Assembly (NCBI GenBank): GCA_024228355.1
Contig: JAAETN010000026.1
Span: 1 to 50,316 of the forward strand
Reading direction: 5' to 3'
DNA from: Maribacter sp.
GTDB taxonomy: Bacteria; Bacteroidota; Bacteroidia; Flavobacteriales; Flavobacteriaceae
DNA: 50,316 nucleotides
In this document: positions 34,562 to 41,060 of the stretch, piece after piece
Layout: each line of letters starts with the position of its first letter
How positions within the stretch are numbered: the first letter of the stretch is position 1
Notes under the pieces: model-generated
The model's input: the letters and a program-made list of their open reading frames with translations, nothing else
What the model was told of the DNA's origin: nothing
Databases searched by the model: none
Position numbers and translations under genes: made by a program

Positions 34562-35173
34562 TTACTCCTTATCCAATTCGTCCAGTAATTCTTGATAAGT
34601 ATCAATATTGGTGTATAATTTGCCTCCCAAATTGATAATTGGAGATTTCAGGGAATCTACGGGCGTGCTATTAGCCCCAAAGGAACGCTGTAATTGATTT
34701 GTGATATTCTCGTTTTCTGAGAGTAAATACATCCTATACTTATAATCCCCGTTTGTCAAGGACGAATTTATGCTATCACAAGTTGTACAATTATGAGGAA
34801 TGTATAAGGTTATTTGTTTTTTAGGATTGATTTTTATTTTTTCAAATGGTTTCTTTAGGGCCCTCTTGGAAAGACTGTCGTTTTGGTAAATTTTATACGT
34901 ATAGGTAGGTTTTTTTCCTCTAATCAACATTATTGTCTTCATGTGAACACTTGAAGCCGCGGGTACTCTAATCAATCGTGGTTTTGCCTTGCTTTGTCGA
35001 AAATTTGTCCCAGAAATCGTAACCATAACATCATAATCAGTAGTACTCTCGTTAATAGCATAGAACATCAATCTGTTTGGGATATTTTTGGTAATTATTT
35101 TGACTGGCTCTTTCTGGGCACTTGTAATTCTGAGAAATAAAAAGAGCATAAAGAAAAGATGTACTCTAAGCAT
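34562..35173 (-). CDS. Secreted protein with C-terminal glutaredoxin/thioredoxin-like domain
   Basis: A 203-aa protein with a signal peptide (cleaved near residue 19, ITSAQ). Residues of about 22-118 are beta-rich and Ig-like. Residues 120-203 look like a glutaredoxin-type fold: YIPHNCTTCDSI places a CxxC (Cys 129, Cys 132) at a helix start, VDSLKSPIINLGGKLY gives the cis-Pro turn, and TYQELLDELD forms the last helix. It may handle disulfides in the periplasm. The combination with a beta domain is not one I recognise as a named family. It is convergent with the EF-G paralogue. Confidence 0.65.
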   Translation of the reverse strand: MLRVHLFFMLFLFLRITSAQKEPVKIITKNIPNRLMFYAINESTTDYDVMVTISGTNFRQSKAKPRLIRVPAASSVHMKTIMLIRGKKPTYTYKIYQNDSLSKRALKKPFEKIKINPKKQITLYIPHNCTTCDSINSSLTNGDYKYRMYLLSENENITNQLQRSFGANSTPVDSLKSPIINLGGKLYTNIDTYQELLDELDKE

Positions 35174-35223
35174 AAATCCATAAATTTTAAAATAAAATAA
35201 CTGTGTATAGTCACATAAGCAAC

Positions 35224-35307
35224 TTACGTCTTATTAATGGCGCTTTTTGCACCATACCATTCAATTTGGTCATCGACCCTTTCTTTAAGATATTCTTCCT
35301 CGGTCAT
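35224..35307 (-). pseudogene. N-terminal remnant of a DUF4231-like membrane protein
   Basis: A 27-codon frame from ATG 35307 encodes MTEEEYLKERVDDQIEWY followed by GAKSAINK and then a stop. This is the very conserved first segment of DUF4231 (SLATT-like) proteins, which normally continue with two transmembrane helices for about 100 more residues. No continuation exists in any frame here, so it looks like a truncated relic; a functional minigene is possible but less likely. Confidence 0.55.
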
Positions 35308-35484
35308 TTTTTATTGGTTTGGTTCCTTACAATTATATATCTGATTTGGAAATATAATAATTGAATTTTCAAGATAGTGGAAATATTCTAAATTGAAAAT
35401 AAGGAATCAATTCCATTTGATGGTATAATAGGGAGGTCCATTGAAAAAGAAAATTAAAAAAATGATATTGGGTCTTAACAGAAT
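35308..35484. other. AT-rich spacer without a gene
   Basis: No ORF, repeat or clear promoter is visible between the DUF4231 remnant and the hairpin that closes the microprotein array. Confidence 0.5.
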
Positions 35485-35519
35485 AAAGGAGGCATACGTT
35501 ATAATCGTATACCCCCTTT
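35485..35519 (-). terminator. Hairpin closing the microprotein array
   Basis: AAAGGAGGCATACG (35485-35498) pairs with CGTATACCCCCTTT (35506-35519) with two mismatches around TTATAAT. It lies 42 bases past the degenerate fourth copy and would terminate a minus-strand array transcript. Confidence 0.55.
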
Positions 35520-35560
35520 GCATATGCTAATCAAAAAACAACATCTATCTTTACCTTTGT

Positions 35561-35677
35561 TTAATGACTATAGTTTCTGAATTCCGACTAACGTACTCTT
35601 TTGCTGTCCCTAAAGTCAGAAAATTAGGAATGTTTTCTAGATTCAGTTGGTGTCTGTGATTTTAATATCTATGACAT
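35561..35677 (-). pseudogene. Degenerate fourth copy of the 37-aa microprotein
   Basis: Reading from 35677 on the minus strand, the frame aligns with copy 3 (TPTESRK, SDFRDSKRVR, SEFRNYSH), but three in-frame stops interrupt it: TAG near the start, TAA in the middle and TAG where copies 1-3 have the Trp codon TGG. The similarity in frame across its full length shows it was once coding. It is the last unit of the array before the closing hairpin. Confidence 0.75.
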
Positions 35678-35742
35678 GCTGTTTTGTTTAAACAGCCCTT
35701 AAGTAAATTCAATATTTGGCTTTCTTTCTAGTTTTTGTAGAG

Positions 35743-35856
35743 CTATCGTATATAGCTTCTATATTCGGCCCAACGTACTCTTTTACTGTCTCTGAAATTT
35801 GAAAAATTGGAGTACTTTCTTGCTTCTGTCGGTGTTTTACTTATTGTTGCTTTCAT
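35743..35856 (-). CDS. Cationic microprotein, copy 3 (37 aa)
   Basis: ATG 35856 to TAG 35743, exactly 37 codons like copies 1 and 2. The product starts MKATISKTPTEARK, continues YSNFSNFRDSKRVRWAEY and ends RSYIR. It shares M[KR]A[ST]I, TE[AT]R, FS, [KR]D[ST]KRV, WA and YR with the others, while many codons differ at third positions (AGT/ACT, AGA/AGG, GTA/GTT). It is strongly basic, with no Cys, signal peptide or membrane segment. A 63-base spacer with an A-rich leader separates it from copy 2. Unknown function; likely nucleic-acid or membrane contact given the charge. Confidence 0.6.
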   Translation of the reverse strand: MKATISKTPTEARKYSNFSNFRDSKRVRWAEYRSYIR

Positions 35857-35919
35857 GATTTCTGTTTTATACCCTGATACGTGTTCAGGTTTGTTTTTTG
35901 ATCTGATGATGATTCTTGA

Positions 35920-36033
35920 CTAGTGATTATAATTTCTATATCCTGCCCACTGAACCCTTTTAGTGTCTTTAAAAGTTGAGAAGTATGAATTAACTCTCGT
36001 TTCTGTTACTGTTTTTTTGATTGATGCTCTCAT
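35920..36033 (-). CDS. Cationic microprotein, copy 2 (37 aa)
   Basis: ATG 36033 to TAG 35920. It begins MRASIKKTVTETRVNS, then YFSTFKDTKRVQWAGY and RNYNH. It is closest to copy 1 (same SIxxTVTE and KDTKRV) and has Lys/Arg exchanges that keep the charge. The 47-base spacer to copy 1 ends in AAAAAACAACA just before the ATG. The same length, the same start context and conservative substitutions between copies argue for real, selected small genes rather than chance repeats. Confidence 0.62.
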   Translation of the reverse strand: MRASIKKTVTETRVNSYFSTFKDTKRVQWAGYRNYNH

Positions 36034-36080
36034 GATTGTTGTTTTTTGAATGTTGTTGAATCTTTGTTTGTAGTTTGCAA

Positions 36081-36194
36081 TTAGCGATTATAGTTTCTAT
36101 ACTCTGCCCAACGAACTCTCTTAGTGTCTTTTAAGCTTGAAAAAAATGAATTTGTTCTTGCTTCTGTTACTGTTCTTCTGATTGATGCTTTCAT
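36081..36194 (-). CDS. Cationic microprotein, copy 1 (37 aa)
   Basis: ATG 36194 to TAA 36081. It begins MKASIRRTVTEARTNS, then FFSSLKDTKRVRWAEY and RNYNR. It carries ten Lys/Arg against three Asp/Glu, so the net charge is about +7. It starts 12 bases after the stop of the 61-aa ORF and heads the repeated units. Array units are about 160-180 bases apart. I know of no family with this sequence; a database search of the 37 residues would be decisive. Confidence 0.62.
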   Translation of the reverse strand: MKASIRRTVTEARTNSFFSSLKDTKRVRWAEYRNYNR

Positions 36195-36206
36195 GATTTA
36201 ATATTT

Positions 36207-36392
36207 TTAGTTGTTTCTTGTTTTGTTTTCAATTCTAATGTCATACAATCTATCTGTGTTCCAACCAGTACCTATTTTATAATAAATTCTTGGTCTTAAT
36301 TGATGAGGATGAATAGTTTCCATTTTAATTGTTTTTGATTGACTTACAACTAATAGACGAGAAGGAACTAGTTTTGTTACAGTACTATGCAT
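36207..36392 (-). CDS. Leading 61-aa ORF of the microprotein array
   Basis: ATG 36392 to TAA 36207. The first 23 residues (MHSTVTKLVPSRLLVV...) precede an internal Met at 36323 that would give a 38-aa protein, METIHPHQLRPRIYYK..., of the same size as the array members and with a similar A-rich leader (AAAAACAATTAAA). The sequence is basic but does not align with the 37-aa copies. It probably belongs to the same transcript because copy 1 starts 12 bases after it. The exact start is undecided. Confidence 0.45.
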   Translation of the reverse strand: MHSTVTKLVPSRLLVVSQSKTIKMETIHPHQLRPRIYYKIGTGWNTDRLYDIRIENKTRNN

Positions 36393-36751
36393 AAAAAGGT
36401 ACTATTTTATATAATATTTAACAATATTCTTTTGCGCTAGGGGATGAGAAATAAATGTAACACACTGATAAACAGATTTATAAATTTGAAAAAGTTATAA
36501 TAGTCAATTAAATGTTAATATTTAGGAAAATGTATAATTAGTAGTTTTGAACACTAATGAGGAGTGCTTGCAGTATTTATTTCCGAGATTAAATCATTAC
36601 TATATGAGATCAAGAATAAAATGATAAAACAATAATTTAATGGAAAGTTATACTTATACATTGCAATTTGTTTAAGCCCAAGGTAATCATCAAATTCTCA
36701 TTTTATAAGATAAATCAATGTTAAATATCCATACGATTGATTAAAATCATT
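36393..36751. other. AT-rich divergent spacer with promoters
   Basis: About 360 bases with no ORF of note. It must hold the promoter of the minus-strand microprotein array and leads into the promoter of the YtfI-like gene. The heptamer GCGCTAG occurs near both ends (36435-36441 and 36753-36759), which could be a shared control site. Confidence 0.4.
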
Positions 36752-36780
36752 GCGCTAGCTTTTTGATTTGATTTCATTTG
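36751..36780 (+). promoter_or_regulatory. Putative promoter of the YtfI-like/GerW pair
   Basis: TTG near 36751 (-33), a spacer of about 20 bases, and TTCATTTG (36773-36780), one mismatch from TAnnTTTG. The TTTG overlaps a TTG codon that would otherwise look like the start of the next gene. Confidence 0.45.
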
Positions 36781-36795
36781 CATAAAAATTATGTG

Positions 36796-37296
36796 ATGAC
36801 GCTGGTTATTGTACTTATTGTTGTGAGCGCTATTCTATTTTACTTGCTATTTCTAAAAATGGAGCTGATTGTAGATACAGCCAATAATGAGTATTATGTT
36901 CAGGCCAAGGGTTTGGCCAAAGCGAAAATTGTAGCACATGAGACCGAATTGATACAGATCAAAATTTATACGCTGTTCATGAAGTTTAGCTTCTTTCCAC
37001 TTAAAAAATCAAAGAAAAAAAAGAAAAAGCCCAAAACCGATAAGGCCGCGGTACGAAAATCCAAGACTCTAGAAATTCAAAGATTGTTAAGGATTGCAAG
37101 AACATTCAAAGTTGACCAACTGCTAGTTGATCTAGACACTGGCAATTGTATTACCAATGCAAAACTATTTCCATCTTTTGCCTTCTTTAATTATTATGGA
37201 GGCCAGTTTAGGGTAAACTTTGAAGGCAGAAATCGGCTATTACTTAAAGTACAGAATCGACCAATACGAATCATTAAATCATTTATTAACTTTTAA
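36796..37296 (+). CDS. Membrane-anchored protein, DUF2953/YtfI-like
   Basis: A 166-aa protein from ATG 36796; a TTG at 36778 in the same frame lies inside the promoter box. One transmembrane helix (MTLVIVLIVVSAILFYLLFL) is followed by a beta-rich stretch, then a very Lys-rich segment (KKSKKKKKKPK) and a C-terminal part with RLLRIARTFKVDQLLVDLDTG. The topology and its place directly before a YtfJ/GerW gene match the Bacillus pair ytfI-ytfJ (YtfI is DUF2953), though the sequence is shorter. Eleven bases separate it from the GerW gene. Confidence 0.6.
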   Translation: MTLVIVLIVVSAILFYLLFLKMELIVDTANNEYYVQAKGLAKAKIVAHETELIQIKIYTLFMKFSFFPLKKSKKKKKKPKTDKAAVRKSKTLEIQRLLRIARTFKVDQLLVDLDTGNCITNAKLFPSFAFFNYYGGQFRVNFEGRNRLLLKVQNRPIRIIKSFINF

Positions 37297-37307
37297 AACA
37301 TAATGTT

Positions 37308-37676
37308 ATGGAACTACATTTTGAAGAATTATTAGGAAAAATTACTGATTTTATTAAGTCTGAGGCCAATACAGATACTGTAGTTGGGGAACAATTTGAA
37401 CTCGGTGAATTCAAGTGTGTACCCGTAATTAAAGTGGGTATGGGATTTGGTTCAGGTGGAGGAGAAGGAACGGAGGCGAAAACTAAAAAAGGACAAGGTA
37501 TGGGAGCAGGAGCCGGTGTTGGCATTGAACCCATTGGATTTTTAGTTACCAAAGGTGAGGAAATTTCATTCTTGGAAGCTGGTAAAACCCACGGATTGGC
37601 TGCTGCTTTTGAAAAGGTCCCAGACCTTATTGAAAAAATTGCCAAATACAGGGCAAAAGAAGAGGCAGTCGTTTAG
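37308..37676 (+). CDS. GerW/YtfJ family protein
   Basis: A 122-aa protein of the Spore_YtfJ (GerW) family: an N-terminal helix (ELLGKITDFIKSEANTDTVVGE), then KCVPVIKVGMGFGSGGGEG, a second Gly-rich strand GMGAGAGVGIEPIGFLV and a short helical end. In Bacillus it affects germination; in non-sporulating bacteria the function is unknown. It pairs with the YtfI-like gene upstream and is followed by a hairpin. Confidence 0.85.
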   Translation: MELHFEELLGKITDFIKSEANTDTVVGEQFELGEFKCVPVIKVGMGFGSGGGEGTEAKTKKGQGMGAGAGVGIEPIGFLVTKGEEISFLEAGKTHGLAAAFEKVPDLIEKIAKYRAKEEAVV

Positions 37677-37703
37677 CGGTAATACTACTGTTAAATAAAA
37701 TTG

Positions 37704-37746
37704 AGCAAGGTTGGTTTGCAAAACTTGCAGGCGAACCTTGCCTTAT
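37704..37746 (+). terminator. Probable terminator after the GerW gene
   Basis: AGCAAGGTT pairs with AACCTTGC, with further pairing of TTTGC and GCAGG around a small loop. The U-tract is weak. Confidence 0.45.
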
Positions 37747-37849
37747 TAATTGGGTTTGCCATAATCGACAAATACCATTGATTGGATTATTTGTGGTTGT
37801 TAAATCCTAACAAATATCGTATCCTTTATTCAATTTAATTGATATACCT

Positions 37850-37857
37850 TATATTTG
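37850..37857 (+). promoter_or_regulatory. -7 box of the cold-shock-domain gene
   Basis: TATATTTG matches TAnnTTTG exactly and would start a leader of about 125 bases before the ATG at 37990. Confidence 0.5.
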
Positions 37858-37873
37858 TTGGGCTTTAAGAAGT

Positions 37874-37900
37874 ATGACCATTCTTAATTATCTTGGTCAT
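37874..37900 (+). promoter_or_regulatory. Leader hairpin of the cold-shock-domain gene
   Basis: ATGACCA and TGGTCAT form a perfect 7-bp stem in the long 5' leader. Structured leaders are known to control cold-shock mRNAs in other bacteria; a role here is inferred. Confidence 0.4.
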
Positions 37901-37989
37901 GGGTTTTATTCTTTGGATAGTATTTCTTTTCATTGCACGTTTTTAGACCTCGTTTCTTAAATTACTAACTTAATATATTCAAGTAAAAC

Positions 37990-38445
37990 ATGGCGAAATC
38001 GCAGCAGACATTCAACAAAAGTGAAAAAGAAAAGAAACGTTTAAAGAAACGAGAGGAAAAACAAAAGAAGAAATTGGCGCGTAAAGCGGCAGCTAAGGAA
38101 AGTGGTGGGGGTATTCCCTTGGCCTATGTTGACTACAATGGAAATTTGGTAGACACACCACCAGACCCATCATTAAAAGTTGAAATAGAAGCTGAAGACA
38201 TTGTTTTGGGTATCCCAAAGAAGGAGGAGAGCGATGAAGAGAAGTTTGATCCAGTAAGAAATGGGAAAGTGTCATTTTATGATCCTTCTAAAGGCTTTGG
38301 TTTTATTATCGATGCCGTTAATCAAGAAAAGTACTTCACACACGTTAGTGGTTTAATAGATGAAATTGTTGAAAATGATAATGTCTCCTTTGAGTTGGAA
38401 AAAGGAATGCGCGGAATGAATGCCGTGAGGGTTAAAAAGATTTGA
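37990..38445 (+). CDS. Cold-shock-domain RNA-binding protein with basic N-terminus
   Basis: A 151-aa cytoplasmic protein. Residues 1-40 are a Lys/Arg-rich tail (SEKEKKRLKKREEKQKKK), residues of about 40-87 form an acidic linker, and residues 88-151 are a cold-shock domain with the RNP-like motifs GKVSFYDPSKGFGFI and YFTHVS. Proteins of this layout bind single-stranded RNA or DNA and may act as RNA chaperones. It is monocistronic, with a long leader and a strong terminator. Confidence 0.88.
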   Translation: MAKSQQTFNKSEKEKKRLKKREEKQKKKLARKAAAKESGGGIPLAYVDYNGNLVDTPPDPSLKVEIEAEDIVLGIPKKEESDEEKFDPVRNGKVSFYDPSKGFGFIIDAVNQEKYFTHVSGLIDEIVENDNVSFELEKGMRGMNAVRVKKI

Positions 38446-38471
38446 TACGATTTTATTACTAGATATGTAGT

Positions 38472-38503
38472 AAAAGGGCCGCAATTTATTTGCGGCCCTT
38501 TTT
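38472..38503. terminator. Terminator after the cold-shock-domain gene
   Basis: A perfect 13-bp stem, AAAAGGGCCGCAA and its complement, with loop TTTAT, followed by T residues. Confidence 0.92.
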
Positions 38504-38675
38504 ATTTGTATACAAAATTCTTTTTGTGCGGATAAATAATCAGAAGGCTTCGGACAGAAATAATGTCCTTTCGTCCTAAATAGTCCAAATTTTCACCACA
38601 AAGTCCCCTTTTTTACTCTAGAAATTGTGATGCAATGGTTGCAATCACAGGAATCAACCTAATACTATATTAAAA

Positions 38676-39605
38676 ATGAAAAATGTAATTATCTCAATGA
38701 CGCTACTAGCCGTGGCATTTGGTTATTCACAAAAGAAAAAAAATGGTACAGTGTATAAAGAGCACCCTGCCATTGAAACAGTAAACGCCATGCAAGAGGC
38801 GTGGATTGCTGGCGACGATGCTAAAGTTGCTACTTTTTTGGCTGATGATTTTAGATCTTATTATGGTTCGAGCATTAATAAGAATAGTAAAGGAAGAGAC
38901 AAAGAGAGCTTTCTAGGACTTGTGAAGAATTTCTCCAAGGATTATGCATATGTATCACAAAAGCCAACTAACGGCGCATATCCCGATGCTATTGAATATA
39001 AGGAAAGCGGGGTATGGGTACAGACATGGGATCATATGAAAGGAGTCCATAATAAGACGGGGGTTAAAATAGACATGCCTTTTCATCGTTTGTACAAATT
39101 AAACGATGAAGGCAAGATTGCAATGATCATTAATTATTATCAAAACAGGATATTCTGGGAAGTTGGAAGAAGCTATAATGACCGAAAAAATGGAGTTATT
39201 TATAATAATCACGACAACATTAATTCAGTTCGCCGAATGATGGCAGCTTTTGAAAATGCAGATTTCGAGAAGGCATATAGCTATTTTACGGAGGATTGTA
39301 GATTTAATGGGTTGGAATTACCTGATGGCGAAACAATGAGCCTTGAGCAGGTAAAGGAACGGAATGAAAAAATGTGGGATACCTATGAATTCAATAGTAT
39401 TGATGTTGTGGGATATCCAGATTATCTAGAATATGATTTAAGGGATGGCAAAGTAGTACAATCTTGGTGGAAATTCCGTATGACAAGAAAATCAGACGGT
39501 AAAAAATTCGTGATACCGGGACTTTATATACATGATTTTAATGATGAAGGAAAAATAGTAAATTCAAGCGCCTACATAAGTACAAAGGCCCTGGATGCAA
39601 AATAA
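38676..39605 (+). CDS. Secreted protein with two NTF2-like (SnoaL) domains
   Basis: A 309-aa protein with a signal peptide (cleaved near residue 19, AFGYSQ). Two homologous halves follow: AIETVNAMQEAWIAGDDAKVATFLADDF... and NINSVRRMMAAFENADFEKAYSYFTEDC..., each a cone-shaped NTF2-like fold with a helical start and a WV/SWW beta strand. Such domains bind small ligands or serve as enzymes; no catalytic set is clear. It has its own terminator. It is probably periplasmic. Confidence 0.8.
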   Translation: MKNVIISMTLLAVAFGYSQKKKNGTVYKEHPAIETVNAMQEAWIAGDDAKVATFLADDFRSYYGSSINKNSKGRDKESFLGLVKNFSKDYAYVSQKPTNGAYPDAIEYKESGVWVQTWDHMKGVHNKTGVKIDMPFHRLYKLNDEGKIAMIINYYQNRIFWEVGRSYNDRKNGVIYNNHDNINSVRRMMAAFENADFEKAYSYFTEDCRFNGLELPDGETMSLEQVKERNEKMWDTYEFNSIDVVGYPDYLEYDLRDGKVVQSWWKFRMTRKSDGKKFVIPGLYIHDFNDEGKIVNSSAYISTKALDAK

Positions 39606-39625
39606 TACAGACTGCAAATTCTTGG

Positions 39626-39652
39626 AAAAGAGGGCAATTGCCCTCTTTTTTT
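39626..39652. terminator. Terminator after the NTF2-like gene
   Basis: AAAAGAGGGCAATTGCCCTCTTTT is a perfect self-complementary stem ending in seven T. Confidence 0.9.
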
Positions 39653-39699
39653 ATTATATATAAAGGTTACTTGATTCGCCCCACATAATACTATTGCAC

Positions 39700-39707
39700 T
39701 ATTTTTG
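39700..39707 (+). promoter_or_regulatory. Putative -7 box for the MBL hydrolase gene
   Basis: TATTTTTG fits TAnnTTTG and lies 27 bases before the ATG at 39734. Confidence 0.4.
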
Positions 39708-39733
39708 CTCTTTTGCTTTTGAATATTATCTAA

Positions 39734-40867
39734 ATGATCAAAAAAATCTTAAAACGAATGTTACTCGGAATTGGAATACTATCGGGCCTTATATTGATTA
39801 CGGCTACTCTATTTATAAATATCAGCCCCGAATTTGGGGGTAAGGCATCTAAAGAACAAAAGGAATTTTATTCCAAATCACAGAATTACCAAGAAGGTAA
39901 ATTCATAAATAGGGGTAATATTCAGATGAGCATGGATTTCAATAAGTTCGTCAAAAGCCTTATAGGTTATTTTAAGCCTTCACCTAATACAAGACCCAGT
40001 ACCAATATAGATGTTCAAAAAATAGATTCTTTGAGTATTGTAAATTATAGGGATAGTACTAGGATGGTTTGGTTTGGGCATTCCACTTTCTTACTTCAAA
40101 TGAATGGAAAGAATATCTTGATAGATCCCATGTTTGGGAATGTCCCAGCTCCTCATCCTATGTTGGGTAGTAAAAGGTTTAGTAATGAATTACCCATTGA
40201 AATCGAGAAGTTGCCAAAGATAGATGCAGTCATACTTTCGCATGACCACTATGATCATCTGGACTACGGCTCAATTCTTAAATTAAAGGATAAAGTGAAT
40301 CATTTTTATACCCCTTTAGGGGTTGGGGTCCACCTTCTGGAATGGGGTGTTTCCCAACAAGATATTACTGAACTGGATTGGTGGCAAGAAAGTACTTTTG
40401 GCGATTTGGTTTTTAGATGTACCCCGGCCCAACATTTTTCTGGTAGGGGAGTCAATGACCGTGGAAACACCTTGTGGGCATCTTGGATCATTCAATCCAA
40501 GACCGAAAATATATTCTTCAGTGGTGATAGTGGTTATGGGTCTCATTTTAAGGAAATTGGTGATAAATATGGTCCTTTTGATTTTGCAATGATGGAATGT
40601 GGACAATACAACGAAATGTGGAAGGAAATTCATATGATGCCGGAAGAAACTGCACAGGCTGGACAAGATGTAAGGGCAAAATTTATCATGCCCATTCACT
40701 GGGGCGCATTTAAGTTGGCAATGCATTCCTGGATCGACCCTGTTGAACGCATTATAACAAAAGCTTCAGAACTGGATATTCCTGTGCTAGTGCCTAAAAT
40801 TGGGGAATCCATTCATCTAACGAGGCAAGATAATCAGTCCTTTAATTGGTGGTATGACTATAATTAA
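39734..40867 (+). CDS. MBL-fold metallo-hydrolase (UlaG/NAPE-PLD-like)
   Basis: A 377-aa protein with an N-terminal transmembrane anchor (residues 11-29). The metallo-beta-lactamase core has VWFGHSTFLLQM, then the metal motif HDHYDHLD (170-177), further ligands in TPAQHFSGRG and FFSGDSGYG, and the late His in PIHWGAFKLAMH. The domain resembles NAPE-hydrolysing phospholipase D and UlaG. It is probably a membrane-tethered periplasmic hydrolase of a phosphodiester or lactone; the substrate is unknown. Confidence 0.87.
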   Translation: MIKKILKRMLLGIGILSGLILITATLFINISPEFGGKASKEQKEFYSKSQNYQEGKFINRGNIQMSMDFNKFVKSLIGYFKPSPNTRPSTNIDVQKIDSLSIVNYRDSTRMVWFGHSTFLLQMNGKNILIDPMFGNVPAPHPMLGSKRFSNELPIEIEKLPKIDAVILSHDHYDHLDYGSILKLKDKVNHFYTPLGVGVHLLEWGVSQQDITELDWWQESTFGDLVFRCTPAQHFSGRGVNDRGNTLWASWIIQSKTENIFFSGDSGYGSHFKEIGDKYGPFDFAMMECGQYNEMWKEIHMMPEETAQAGQDVRAKFIMPIHWGAFKLAMHSWIDPVERIITKASELDIPVLVPKIGESIHLTRQDNQSFNWWYDYN

Positions 40868-41060
40868 TCTGTGATTAAAAATCGGATATCAATCGAATTT
40901 TAAGTATTCTTTATCACTTCAAAAAAAAAATCAAAAAAATGATAAATGTCAGTTGTTAAGAACAACTTCCATAGTAATTTTGACTAATTATTTAAATGGC
41001 ATATCATACGCATTATATGGGTATGGTTTCTACAATACGAATAGAATAAAAGCAATTACC

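Noticed and set aside
35561-36194. CRISPR-like array
   Set aside because: The repeated units are about 110-180 bases, diverged and coding, with no short identical repeats or uniform spacers and no cas genes.
40316-40726. 136-aa minus-strand ORF
   Set aside because: Antisense to the MBL hydrolase catalytic region, with no independent evidence.
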